Assembly (NCBI GenBank): GCA_963693365.1
Contig: CAVNZM010000001.1
Location: 2,480,001-2,544,000 of the forward strand
Reading direction: 5' to 3'
Length of the DNA stretch: 64,000 nucleotides
Origin: Amoebidium appalachense
Taxonomy: Eukaryota > Ichthyosporea
The translations under genes and the position numbers were made by a program. Positions 24,150 to 55,886 of the stretch are shown here, piece by piece (positions within the stretch are counted from its first letter, which is position 1; each line of letters begins with the position of its first letter). The notes beneath the pieces are model-generated. The model had not been told where the DNA came from. It worked only from the letters and a program-made list of their open reading frames with translations, and did not search any database.

Positions 24150-26464
24150 ATGCTCGAGTTGGTTTCAAACCTTGTCTCTCTGATAGTTCATCCTGTTCAA
24201 ACTTTGCAAGCCGCTTTAGACATTGTTCTAACAAAACCCGGTCCACTTCCTCCTTCTGCAGTCTTAGCCATCATGGAGAACGGTAACCCCGCCGGCAAAT
24301 ACGGTGTCCCAGTCGTCGAGAATGGGACCACCTGCTACCGCAACCCCAAGGCCAAAGACGCCTTCGTCACTACTATAGATGGGATTGAAACTTTGGGCGA
24401 CCTCATTCCCCGTGCAGCAGAGAAGTACCCCAGCCTTCACTGCTTTGGCACGCGGCCCATCGAGCAGAGGGAGCAGATCACGGACCCTGCCTCGGGCAGG
24501 CCGTTTGAGAAACTAACGCTCGGACCCTACAAGTGGGAGACCTACTCACAGGTTGGCGACCGCGTGAAGAACTTTGCCTCGGGTCTGCTTAACGCCGGTG
24601 TCAAGTCGGGGGACATGATTTCCATCTACATGAACACCTGTGCTGAGTGGCAAATCGCGGCCCACGCAGCTTTTTCCATCGGTGTCGTGGTAGTGACGGT
24701 CTATGCGACTCTCGGGGAGGAGGCAATGGTTCATTCCTTCGGCGAGACTGAGGTGAAGACCATCATCACGGAAGAGGCTCTTCTGCCCACCCTTCGCCGT
24801 GTTCTCAAGCAGTCCCCTGGAATCAAGAACATTATCGTCTCTGGCACGGGTGACAAGCTGAAGGAAGGGTTTGCGGGCGATGTTACGGTGACCACCTATG
24901 CCGACCTCGAGAGCAACGGCAAGGAGAAGCCCAACACGGAGTTCACCAAGTCCAAGCCCACGGACACGGCCGTCATCATGTACACGTCCGGGTCCACGGG
25001 CATGCCCAAGGGTGTCATTCTCACCCACAAGTCAGTCATCGGCGGTATTGTGGCTGTCGGTGGCAACCTGCCGGAATTCAGCCAGGAGGACGTATTCCTT
25101 GGCTTCCTGCCGCTTGCCCACATCCTGGCCCTTACTGCCGAGATGTTCTTCATCACGGCTGGTGTCCAGATCGGCTACGGCTCACCCACCACCCTCACGG
25201 ACACTTCCCCAAAGATCAAGCCCGGCACACAGGGTGACATTGCTGCCCTCCGGCCTACTGTTATGGCGGCTGTTCCTGCCGTTATCGAGCGCATTCGCGC
25301 TGGCGTACTGAGCAAGATCAACACATCCCCCGGCCTTGTCCAGAAGCTCTTCTGGGCTGGTTTCCGTGCCAAGCAGGCCGCATGGCCCAAGGGCGAGACC
25401 ACCCCCTTCTGGGATGCCATCCTGTTCAAGCGCTTCAAGCATCTGCTCGGTAAGTAAACACGTGCTGTTTTTGCCATATCCTTCCCCCTCGCGCCCCCCC
25501 CCCCCCCCCTCTCCCTCCTCCCCCCTTTTCTCTTCCGCTTCCCCCCCCCCCCCCTCCTTCCTCCTTTCCTCTCTCCCCCCCTCCCCCCACCCCCCCCCCC
25601 CCCCCTCCCTCCTCCCCCCATCCTGGTGAAGGTTGCAGACACATGCTGATGGGCATTCTTCGCTGTTGTCTTTTGAAAGAAGGAGGGGGGGGGGGGGGTC
25701 CTTCGAAGGAGACGGGTCTCTTTTGTTCTTGCCTGTTGGGCCTGTGTGCTTGCCTGCACTGCCATTGCTTTACCAATCCACCTTGGGCTGCCTGCTGACT
25801 TCCTTTGGCTCCCAGGTGGCCGGCTCCGTGGCATCGTGTGCGGTGGTGCGCCCCTCAATGCCGACTCACAGACGTTCTTCCAGTGCGTGTTTGGTGTGCC
25901 CCTGGTGCAGGGCTACGGTTTGACAGAGACGTGTGCCTGTGGCACCATTGCCGACCTGTATGACCGCTTTGCTGCCGGCCGGGTGGGTGGGCCTCTGCAG
26001 GCGCTGGAGCTCAAGCTGGAGGACTGGGAGGAGGGCGGATACAGGTCGGCAGACAAGGACGACCCCAACATCGGCGTGGCTCGGTTCGTACCCTCCCCCC
26101 CCCTTTTCCCCCTCACACACTCCTGCTCCTCCCCCCCCCCCCCCCTCCCCCCGGTTGTTCATGTGTACTTCGTTCTTTGACCCATTACCCCCCCCCCCCC
26201 TTTTCCCCCGGTCCCTCCAACCCAACCCAGCCCTATCCAACTTGCAACTTCAGTTTGCCCTTCCTCTCTTGCTTTGCGCAGTCGTGAGCAGTCACTTTGC
26301 TCTGCTTACGTGCTTCATACCTCCCGTCTCCCCCCCCCCCTCCCTCCCCTCCCCAACCACCACCACCACACACACAACACCTGCACCTTCCCCTACTTAC
26401 TCTCCCAGGTGAATCTTTCTGCCCTAGTCATATCTTCGATTCCCCAGCTCTCCTCTCAACATAT

Positions 26465-26498
<34 letters not shown>

Positions 26499-26992
26499 CC
26501 GTTCAACCCAATTTTTCTCCTGTGGGTGGGCTCTGATTGTGATCCAAGCCCTTCATGTGTGCTTTGCAACTGCACGGTGTTGCCCTTAATGAGGGGATAA
26601 TTCGTACCCTATTGCCCAATCTACCATCACCCCGTTCCCCCGGTGTTCACCCAGGCTCACCTCCTTGCACACATGCCCCTCCCCCCCCCCCCCCCCCCCC
26701 CCCCCCCCTTTTTTTTTCCCCCCAACCACTCGGCATATCACAACAATATAGTATCCAGCCATGTCTAGAGTCTAACCTGCATACACCTCCACACAGTGGT
26801 GAGATCTGCATTGGGGGTGTGATTCTGTCTGACGGCTACTTCAAGAACCCCGAGAAGACGGCCGAGGAGTTCCGTGTGGATGCAAACGGCAAGCGCTGGT
26901 TCCACACGGGAGACATTGGCGAGGTGGATGCTGCTGGAACATTCAAGATCATCGACCGCAAGAAGGACCTGGTCAAGCTGCAGATGGTAACA

Positions 26993-27023
<31 letters not shown>

Positions 27024-27197
27024 ACTTTGTCCCCACCACTTTGTCTGTCCTGAACGTTTATTTCGTGTAATAAACAAAAACCCTTCCCCCCCCCCCCCCC
27101 CCCCCAAAAAAAAAAAAAACATACACACACGTCATTCCTTTTCCCCTCCCACGTTCCTGAGTCGAATCTGGTCTTTTGTCTTCTTACCCCCCCCCCC

Positions 27198-27228
<31 letters not shown>

Positions 27229-28095
27229 ACGCACGCAGGGTTTCGCAACGTCTCCCAAAACACCCGTGTATTCCTAAATCTGGTCACGTCGTTTTGGGTC
27301 TCTCCCCTGTGGATGATCTTTACTTAGCTCCTTGAGCAATCGCCCCCTCCCCCCCCCCTCCCCCCCCCTCTTCAGTTACCCCGGTACCCCCATCCCCTTC
27401 CCCTTCCTCCCCGGGGGGGGGGGGGGGGGGGGGGGGGGACATACTTGCACACAAAACACCACTTTTCTACCGACCTTTCTGTTCCCCATCCCCCCCCCCC
27501 CCCCCCCCCCCCCACCCCGCTCCCTTGTCTACGGGATTTCTCTCTTCCCCACCGGCACTTACCCCCTCTCCCTCCCCCCCTTACTCCCCCCTCATTCGGT
27601 ACCAGTACCACACACACGCACACACCGGCCCACCACAACCCATCCATGCCCCTTGCTGTGCTTATGGCCCATGGTTCTAACCCACATCTCCACGTGCAGG
27701 GCGAGTACGTGTCTCTGGGCAAGGTGGAGTCCAACCTTATCAGTGCGGCGCTAGTGGAGCAGATCTGCGTGCACGCGGACCCCATGCAGACTTACTGCAT
27801 TGCTCTGGTGGTGCCCAAGAAGGACCCCCTCATCAATGCCGCTAAGGCTGCCGGCATCGAAAAGCCCTACGAGGAGCTTGTGAAGGTCCCCGCAGTGGTG
27901 AAGCTGGTCAAACAGTCCATCGATGAGGCCTCCAAGCAGGCCAAGCTGGCAAAGTTCGAGATCCCTGAGAAGATCGTGCTGTTCCCTGACGTGTGGATGC
28001 CTGACTCGGGCTTGGTGACGGCATCTATGAAGCTGCAGAGAAACACCATCTACAAGCACTATGCTGCCGAGATCAAGGCTCTGTATGGTAACTAA
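24150..28095 (+). CDS. Long-chain acyl-CoA synthetase (AMP-forming)
   Basis: Four exons (24150-25449, 25816-26083, 26797-26986, 27700-28095) join in phase to 717 residues, typical of eukaryotic long-chain synthetases. The enzyme activates fatty acids with ATP and CoA through an acyl-adenylate, feeding lipid synthesis and beta-oxidation. Motifs in order: ATP loop [11 protein letters not shown] (about 278-288); LPLAHI shortly after; GYGLTE (about 466-471); ARGEICIGG spanning the exon 2/3 junction; WFHTGD (about 557-562); and the fatty-acyl-CoA signature [10 protein letters not shown] continuing across the last intron as GEYVSLG. The N-terminus has an amphipathic stretch ([17 protein letters not shown]) that may bind membrane. 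There is no C-terminal peroxisomal tripeptide (it ends YGN). Exon codon use is GC-rich while introns carry poly-C. The start is the first ATG of the open frame. AATAAA is at 28190-28195. Confidence 0.95.
26151..26190 (+). repeat. Partial copy of the dispersed poly-C-associated element
   Basis: TGTACTTCGTTCTTTGACCC followed by ATTA and poly-C matches the GTACTTCGTACTTTTTGACT end of the copy at 8491-8592 in the same orientation. It lies in intron 2 of the acyl-CoA synthetase gene. Confidence 0.55.
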
Positions 28096-28189
28096 GGTGG
28101 GGGTGTAGTTGGGCCCCGTGTGTGCCATGCGAAAATGTGTGCACATGTGAAGAGAAAACGGATAGTTACTAATGGGCAGGGAGAGTGGA

Positions 28190-28195
28190 AATAAA
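28190..28195 (+). terminator. AATAAA polyadenylation signal, acyl-CoA synthetase gene
   Basis: Canonical hexamer 95 nt after the TAA at 28093-28095. Confidence 0.65.
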
Positions 28196-28585
28196 CGGTG
28201 TAAATTGGATGACGTGACCGTCGTGTTTAATACTTCAGGACACAAGTAGCACTCAGCTAATGCATGGAGTTGCAGGGGGATGACTTCCTGTCCGGGTTTT
28301 GATTCTTAAGGTAACAGAAAGGGCCGCATCTTGTTTTTTTTCTTGTTTTTTTTCTTCCGCACTTTCTCTTGTTCCCGCGGTTGGGGGGTAAGAGTTGACA
28401 TAGTTCTTATTTTTTATTGTTAAGTTATTTTCTTCTTTCTCGGCCCCTTAGATGTCTTAAACGCATGCACACGGGCGTGCGCACATGTGTAATACTATCT
28501 GGTTTGTACGGCCCTAACACTGCTAAGTACCCTGGTGTTGTAAAATGTATGGTATCATGCCCGGGCTAGATCCTGTGTTATCTTG

Positions 28586-28670
28586 AATAAGATGTACAGC
28601 TACATCGACCTCCCGGTGCCCCTGCTTCACCCCCTCCCCCCTCCCCCCCCCCCCCCCCCCCCCCCCAAAA

Positions 28671-28720
<50 letters not shown>

Positions 28721-28910
28721 CACACACACGTCACACACACACAGAGACCCGTTCGACCCTGTAATGATGAATAATATGTACAGCTACATCAACCTCCTGT
28801 GCCCCTCCCCCTCTCTCCTCACCCCCCCCCCCCCCCCCCCCCCCAACACACACACACACACATACCGTTCGATCATGATGTTCAATAAGATGTACAGCCA
28901 CACCAACCTC

Positions 28911-28952
<42 letters not shown>

Positions 28953-29165
28953 ACAAACAAAAAAAAGAAAGAAAGAAATATCACAGGCACACACAGACCC
29001 GTTCAATCATGTGATGTTAAATAAAATGTACAACTACATCAACCTCTTGCGCCCCCTCCTTTCCCTTCCACCCCCTCCCCCACCCCCCCCTCCCCCCCCC
29101 TCCCCCCCCCCCCCCCCCCCCCCAACATACACATCCACGCACACACACAGACCCGTTCGACCCGA
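28586..29165 (+). repeat. Four-copy tandem array with internal poly-C and (CA)n
   Basis: Units start near 28586, 28770, 28884 and 29019. Each begins AATAAGATGTACAGCTACAT or a variant, goes on to CCTCCTGTGCCCC, then poly-C, then (CA)n or an A-rich tract, then AGACCCGTTCGA. Spacing is about 114-184 bp and varies mainly through the internal C and CA tracts. Single-base differences among copies show that it is not an assembly duplication. Confidence 0.9.
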
Positions 29166-29548
29166 CCCATCAACACACGTGCACTAAGTCTCGGCAATGC
29201 ACACCCATCAGCTCCATGGTGGAACGGCCCGAGTCACGCAAAGCATCACACACACACCTGCACATGCATGCACAGAACCATTACAGTTTAAATTCCCTTG
29301 TGACACCCAAGCAAGCATACATCTGGACACACCAGCACAGACCACCATATCGCCCCCCATAGAGCCGCCCAGAGCATGCACGTGCCTGCGTCTCAGATTG
29401 TAACAGTTATCATCGGCTAGAAGACGTCTATGCACCGTTTCCTGCGCTATAAAGCACCACTGTGAGTGTTCCCCCCCCCCCCCCCCCCCCCCCCCCCCAC
29501 CACCACCACCACCACCACCACCACCACCACCACCACGAAAACCAATCT

Positions 29549-29596
<48 letters not shown>

Positions 29597-29598
29597 CC

Positions 29599-29629
<31 letters not shown>

Positions 29630-30394
29630 AAAAAAAGAAAAAGAAAAGAAAAGAAAGAAAGAAAGAAAGAGAAGAAAAGAAAAAAGCAACTTCCACCACC
29701 AACAAAAAAAAAACCACCACGACCACGACATCCTTCTTTCCTGCAAACTGCAACACCCCTCCAACGTGTACATGGGGCAAGTACAAATCTACCATTGGCA
29801 ACCTAAGGCCTACACGTTGATCAGGCTCGTGCTTTCAGTTAGCCCACGTGGTGCTAAATGGTACACATTCAGGCCCTGGGGCCTCCTGGGCCGCATAAGC
29901 TCCTGCCCACAAAATTATTGTACCCACACATCACACAATCTCCCCCCCTCCCCCAACCACGACCACCACCACCCCGGATCCGGCGGTGAATGGGTCGTAC
30001 TGCGGATGACTGGGCCTGTGTTCATTTTTTCCAGCTTCAAGGCCCCACATTCTACGGTATCTTTTTACAGTGAATATTGGGCAAAACGGTAGGCGCTAAG
30101 GGAGCACCGTCATTATGGTGTGCACATATTAAGGCTAATATTATAATACGAACAAAACACACTTCTGCTATATTCCCCCCCAGTTTGAATACAGGAAATG
30201 TGAAACCTGCTCTAGAGTGCTTATAAAAGCACCTTGCATTCGAAAAAACTGTCCGGGTACAACATGTACTCTGCGCGTGTTGCTGTGAAAATTTGTGGCA
30301 CAAACAATGTTCAAGTTGTAGGCAAAAAGACAATGTAACCTATGATAATAAAGCTGCTGCAAACGGCTAACAATATTGCTCCAAACATGTCCTT

Positions 30395-39704
<9,310 letters not shown>

Positions 39705-40827
39705 TTCTTTAAGCTACTGCCTTTTCAGTTGTTTTTGACTTGAACTAGAGGTTAGAGAACACAGACGTGCTCTGCTATGACACGGGGTTGAACAGTGTAT
39801 GTGTGGGTTGGATAGCCGGGTGTCAACCCAGGTTCCCATGTGGAAGCTAAGTATGGGCCTTCTGCTGCGTAGTTAGACGCACGTGTCTATTTCGCGGTAT
39901 ATACAGGACACACTGTATGGCGTGTTTTTCCTCTTAGACTGGCGGAGCGAAAAGTTCGAGATGTTGGCTACTTAGCCTAGCGTGCTAACATTAGTTTGTC
40001 GTCAATGAAGTTCTGCTATCAATTACGGCCTATCGTATGTATGGGTGACAGTCCACCTTTGTTTTTCTTCAAGGCTAGCTTTGTGGGTAAAGTCACATGT
40101 GCTAGCTTCGAATATCTTGCCTTCACATACATATATACATACACACGCTGTTTGTGTTGTAGCTGTTTTTTGCACTTCTTTCTTGTGCCAGTCTGATAAT
40201 GTTCCTTTGTGGCTGAGCCTGTGTGTGTGTCGGGCTTCAGGGCCTACGGAATCTGTGTTCGAAATAATAAAGTTATTCAACCAATCGAAACGTTCTTGTG
40301 GTACACAATGCGAAAGTTTATTGGTGCTTTGTTTTGATTGGTAAGCTCTTTTGCACCGGTTCAATTGCGCGCCATTTCTGGCTCAGAACGTTACCATATC
40401 GGGAAGGTAATCAGGTTGACCCGGGGCCGCCGCAGAGCGGCAGAGCGCTGGGCTTGGGCTAGCCCGGGGCCAGGGGCTCTGAAACCCTGTGAGGTTCACG
40501 TTTTGCGTTGAATAATGCGAGAAAAAATTGTGCAAGGTGCATAAAAAAAGCAGCGAGTAGCACAAATGTTTCTGTGTGCTATGTAATATTATTGCATGGT
40601 GTACTCCGGTGTACTTCCGGGCTACGCCACACAAAAACATACACACTCTCCGGCGGCTCGCGCACTGGCAAGCTGCAGCTCGCGATCACACTGGCTCCGA
40701 GCGCTCATCTCAATGTAACTCGTGACAAAATACCTTTTTACATGGAATTGCGTTGAGACGAAGACCTGTTGAACCACTGAATCAGCAGTTTCTCCCTAAG
40801 CATTTTTCTGCTCTTACAAAACTCTTG

Positions 40828-41005
40828 TATTTCAGTGGCCTGGAACTGCCGAACGCGTGTAGGACGTACATGTTTGCGTGCACGTGTTCAAGATGGGGGT
40901 TTACGCTGTTTACTCGTATTTCAGTGGCCTGGAACTGCCGAACGCGTGTAGGACGTACATGTTTGCGTGCACGTGTTCAAGATGGGGGTTTACGCTGTTT
41001 ACTCG
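40828..41005. repeat. Exact tandem duplication of 89 bp
   Basis: Copies are 40828-40916 and 40917-41005 and are identical over all 89 positions. The unit starts TATTTCAGTGGCCTGGAACT. The absence of differences implies a very recent duplication or an assembly artefact. It lies about 0.8 kb upstream of the SPFH start codon. Confidence 0.95.
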
Positions 41006-41176
41006 AGGCAAAGAGAAACCAGTCTCAGGTATGGGGGGGTTTTTGCTCGGAATATCCCCTCAGCGGTATATCATGATCACGTACATAGATGTCGGGTGAT
41101 GACTATATATCAGGTTTACTTTCTCTACGAGACACCATAAAGACTACAAAGAGAAATCAATTAGTTGGGGTTCCCC

Positions 41177-41215
<39 letters not shown>

Positions 41216-41246
41216 GGGCTCCCCTGGGACACTCGGTATCAGCTGG

Positions 41247-41357
<111 letters not shown>

Positions 41358-41841
41358 TGCGCTAGAATTTTGTAGTGATGTGTTTCTCAAGCCAATCAAT
41401 ACATCTAATAAACAGGTCGTAGTTACGCGTGTTCAGTATAAAATCAAGGATGTTGTAATTTACAGGTAGGCCAGCTATCTTTCTGGGTGTCTGTTGTGAA
41501 TGTGACGTGTGTGTGTTGCGGTATTATGTGGTCTATCAAACTACATTTGGCGATACATGACCGGTTAAACTGGTGTGTGTGTGTGTTGTTTGGGCATGCA
41601 AATGATGCCACCTTATATCCACTGTATAGCACGTGTACAGTAAAAGCGTGTTCAAGATGGCAGTGTTGGGACTCGGGAGCCTGAGGAAGCAACCGATTGG
41701 TGGATCTGTACATATTGCTGTTACGTAATGCTGAGGTGCCTGGCTGGAACTAAAACTTTGAACTTCGTTTGTGTTCCGTCAGTTTTTCGAGTAGCCGGTA
41801 ATTGTAGTTTGAATGGTCTCAATCTCGAGTGCTGAGTGAAA

Positions 41842-51174
<9,333 letters not shown>

Positions 51175-52628
51175 ATGCCGGCCCCATCTTCGCACACGGC
51201 CGAGGAATCGGCAGCCCAGGCCGAGGCTTTCCGCAAGTTCAAGGCTGAGCATCCTGAGTGGTACTATCCGGAGTCCGACCAGCTGACGCTCTCAGAGTAA
51301 GTTTGGTTTTTCCGAGTGTTCTTTCAGTTACTGTACAGTTCATGTGTATTGCTCGTAGGAGAGATAGGGTGAAGGGTCGAGTAAGAATTTGCGTGCCTTC
51401 TGCACTCGCTCTGGTTCTATAATTAAAATGTAGCTCATCTAAATCGCACACTTCTTTGGAGAGAAGTGTGCTCGTTACTTTTCCCCGTTTTTTAGAGTAC
51501 TCGGTTTCGAACCATGAATTAGAAATGATTTGTAATCGATACAGAGCCTGTCACCTTAAATCTTGCTAGCTAGTACACACTCACAATATCTACTTACAAA
51601 CGCAACACACTAACTCCCCCTTGCAGGCGCCTCGTCCGCCCCTACCACCTGACGCGGTTCTACCTTAAACGTGTCAACGAGCAGTTCGGATGGCGCTTCC
51701 TCGTTCTCCTCACCAGCGCCTATTTTGGTGTCAAGGGTTTCCTCTACCAGCTGCTTATGGCCGGCCAGCTTCCATACTTTGTGATGTTTATGCAGGTGTC
51801 TGGCGCAGAGTATCAGATCTTTGGCACCGTAGCCACCACCCCCTACTCCATGAAGGCGCTGATTGGCATGATTTCTGACTGCTTCCCCATCCGTGGCTTC
51901 TTCAAGAAGTATTACCTCGGCGCCCTCGGCGTGTTCGGTGGCATCTGCTTTATGATTCTCGGCTGTGAGTTCCTCCCTCCCCCAACCCCCTCTCCCCCCC
52001 CCATTCTCCCCTCCTCTATCTCTTCCCTTACAACACTCTGCACGGCGACTCCACCCTGGCCCACTTCTGCGGATTTGGCAAAACGCAAAAAAGAATTCAC
52101 TCAAACCAATTGTGGAAATCGAGTGTGTCAAACATTGCCGAGCGCAGAGATCACCACTAGATCACCAGGCTGTGCTGTCAGGCGAAAGGGAAACATTGGG
52201 GATAAGGCAGAGAGAGACGCTGAAAGGGAACGATAGATATATGGGTGCAGTAACAAAGCAGTTGGGTGGACGACGTACTTTCCACGTGCGTGTAGAAAGA
52301 GAGATGGAAGCAGAAGCGGAGACAAAAAAAAGAAAGAAGAAAAGAAAAGAAAGAAAGAAAGAAAAATCGAACTTATGGGTGCGGTAACAAAGCAGTTGGG
52401 TGGACGACGTACTTTCCACGTGCGTGTAAAAAGAGAGATGGAAGCAGAAGCGGAGAAAAAAGAAAGAAAGAAAAGAAAAGAAAGAAAGAAAAATCGAACT
52501 TAACTATGATGCAAGGTCCGCGCGTTCGGCCACACACTCGCATCTTTTTTGTGTGTGTGCTTCACGGTGAATCGATGGCCGTCTTTTCTTTTCTTTCTTT
52601 CTTTCTTTCTTTCTTTCTTTTTTTTTTT

Positions 52629-52669
<41 letters not shown>

Positions 52670-53054
52670 GCCACTGTTTTCTTACGGCCCTTGCAGTAAC
52701 ATCACTCTCACATGTCCCTTCCCTTCCCCCTTCTTTCCCAATACAGTTGTTGAATTTCCTAAGGAGCTAGCCATGGTGGCCGCTATCATGTTCTTCCTCG
52801 GCCACTTTGAAGTTGCCGCTGTGGATCTTCTTGTAGAGGGCAGATATGCAGAGCTGATGGTGAAAAACCCCGAAACCTCGTCGGATATCGTCACGTGGGT
52901 GTGGGCCAGTTACTTTGTTGGTGGCCTGATTGCTACGTGGGTGGTGGGTCCTCTGGGTGATCACTACGAGGCTACCGGAAACCCGTGGTTCCTCAAGGGC
53001 ATGTTCTTGGCTTCGGCACCCCTTGCATGTACGTGTGGTTTTTGAGAAATCACC

Positions 53055-53092
<38 letters not shown>

Positions 53093-53329
53093 GGCCTTTC
53101 CCCCCTTTCCTACCACTTGTACGTGTGGTTTTTGAGACCCTAGGCCTCCCCCCTCCTCCCCCTCTCTTCCACCCCCTCCCCCCGTCCCTTCCTCCCTTTC
53201 CTACCACAACAGGAAACCGTGTCGACGAAAAAAGATGGGGGGGGGGGGGGGGGAAAGGAAGAACTTTGAAACAAAAAGGATTTTATCCGGTTGCCAACTG
53301 TTGCAGGCGCAAACATCTTTTCATTTCTA

Positions 53330-53360
<31 letters not shown>

Positions 53361-53859
53361 TTCCCCCCCCCCTTTCTCCCTGCACCCCAAACCAACCAAC
53401 CCCATCGCTCCCCATCGCCCCCCCCTCCCCTATCCCCACCCACCCACCCACCCACACTCACCCTTTCTTTTCACATTGCAGCGCAAATTGCCATCCCCGT
53501 GCTCCTCAACTACCTTGGGGAGGTGCCTCTCCCTCGTGCCCAGTGGGGCTTCCAGGCAGCCAAGTGGCGGCGGCACCGCAAGATCTTCCTTCTGGCCATC
53601 CTGATGGGTGTGGGGGCCGTAGGCCTGGCCGTGATCAGTCTCATCAACACAAAGTTCATCTCAAAGAGCCTCCCTCCCGGCCTCAAGTACCTGCCTGGTG
53701 CGTAACTCTGCTTTGCACAATCGGAAGTCACTACCTTTTGCATGACTTCTTTGTTTCTGGTGTGCGACTTTTGCTGTTTTGTTGGTTCTAATGTCCCCCC
53801 CCCCCCGGCCCCCCCGTGTTTCTGTTGCGTGAAAGTTTGCTGTTCTTTTGGTTCTAATC

Positions 53860-53890
<31 letters not shown>

Positions 53891-54863
53891 ATCCCCCCCA
53901 TCCCCCTCCCCCCGTTTTCTTGAAGGGATTAGTGCAAGAGCGCGCATATGCGCCGAAGCTCAACACCCCTGCACTCCCCATCCCCCCCCCCCCCCCCCCC
54001 CCCCCCTCCCCCTCCTCCTAGCCAAACTCCCCCCCCCCCCCCCCCCCCCCCCCGTCCCTCCCCCCGCCCCTTTCATCCCCTGCCCTTCCCTATCCAATAC
54101 ACAAAACACACGCACATACCCTGGGCCTAAGACATGAAGGTGATATGCACCAGATCATGTGCTCGAGAACAGATTCTCAACCAATTAACTCCCCCCCCCC
54201 CCCCCCCCCCTCCCCCCCCCCCCAAAAATAATATTTAAAAAAAAAAACAAAAAAACACAGTTGCCATCTACTCTGTAGTGCTGTCCGGCAGCTTGGTGAC
54301 CGCGTCCTTCTTTGTGCTGCCCAGAGGCACAGCCAAGGCCCTCACCTACATGTTCGTCACCCACGCCCTCTACATCGGCCTCTCGGGCCCCCTCGATATC
54401 TTCTACACCGCCGGCCCGAAGTGCGTGCCCGATGGGCCCCATTTCTCTCAGAGCTTCTACATCACATGGAGTGGAACACTGTCTTCCATCACCGGGTTTG
54501 TCGGTGTTATTCTCTTCCAGGCAATTATGTCGGAGTGGGAGTTCCGCCCGTGCTTCTGGGTAACTGTGGTACTTCAGATTATTGCCGGAACGGTTGACAT
54601 TGTGCTGATCAAGAGATGGAATGTGCAGATCGGCCTGCCCGACACCGTGCTCTACATGGTTGGCTTCAACATCATCTACCAGATCGTTTACATGGTGTGT
54701 AACTCTTCCTTCTCCCCCCCCCCCCCCCCCCCCCCCACCCACCCCCCCACCCCCCCCCCCCCCTCCCCTCCCCCTGACCACCACCACAAAAACAAAAAAC
54801 AAAAAGGCTTGCCTCCTCTATTCGCCCTACAGACATGAATGTAGTTTGTACCCTATAAAACAA

Positions 54864-54898
<35 letters not shown>

Positions 54899-55120
54899 TT
54901 TCCCCCCCCTCTCCTTACCCTACCCACATGATAATCTTTGCAAATTGTTTGCCTTTCTTATGACACCTCCTTGCCACATTTTATCGTACTCAAAGTTTGC
55001 TCCCCTCAACAGATGAACTTCATGCCGGGTGTTGTGCTGATTTCCAAGCTGTGCCCCAAGGGTATGGAGTCAACTCTCTACGCTCTCCTGGCTGGCTTCT
55101 CAAATTTCGGAAACGTATGG

Positions 55121-55153
<33 letters not shown>

Positions 55154-55356
55154 AACTTGTCACCTCCCCGGGCGCACTACCCACCCCTTGCCACACCAAA
55201 ACAGAACTAACAAAATGATCGGGTGAAACGAATACATACTGTTGCAGCGCGCACATCCCATCTTTAGATTCACCGGACGAAAAATTGCAGCGAGACGCGT
55301 AGTCCCCCCCCCCCCCCCCCCCCCCCCATCATAGCAGTTCCATGTGCGTATTCTCC

Positions 55357-55395
<39 letters not shown>

Positions 55396-55841
55396 ACCCC
55401 CCTCTCCCCCCGCTCCTTTCGCCCTGCCTGCCCACTTTGTTTTAGAATTTTCAACCCCGACATTTCAACACACATTATCACAACCATCTGACCATACATA
55501 ATTCCTGTACGGTTCCCGAACTTACGGCAAATAACTCCCCCCAGAACATTGCGCGATCGATTGGTGTGTTCATGATCCAAGGGTTTGGGGTGAGCATGGT
55601 GGATGCTGGCCCCTGCGACTACAGCAACCTGCACTGGCTGGTGCTTGTGGGCCACATTGTCCTGCCCATTCTCTCCATCCCGGCAACATTCCTCCTCCTC
55701 CCCAAGGTATTATCCCCCCCTCTCCCCCCCCCCCCAAAAAAAAAAAAAAAAAAAAAAAAAACACCCCACACCACCACCGCCACCTGTGCTCTCTCTCGTT
55801 TTTACATGCCAACTCTACCTGCAGTTGTCCCCTCAGCTGTT

Positions 55842-55886
<45 letters not shown>

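Larger units (their letters stand above)
28096..30394. other. Spacer between convergent acyl-CoA synthetase and kinase genes
   Basis: Contents: the synthetase 3' flank with AATAAA, a four-copy tandem array (28586-29165), then (CCA)n with two very long poly-C runs (29470-29620) followed by A-rich (GAAA)n sequence, and ordinary DNA from about 29740. No gene is supported. Confidence 0.65.

Noticed and set aside
28731-29165. CRISPR-like array
   Set aside because: The four units have long variable internal simple repeats and no constant short repeat with unique spacers. It is a satellite in a eukaryotic genome.
40405-40500. tRNA-like folded GC-rich segment
   Set aside because: I could not draw a consistent cloverleaf on either strand.
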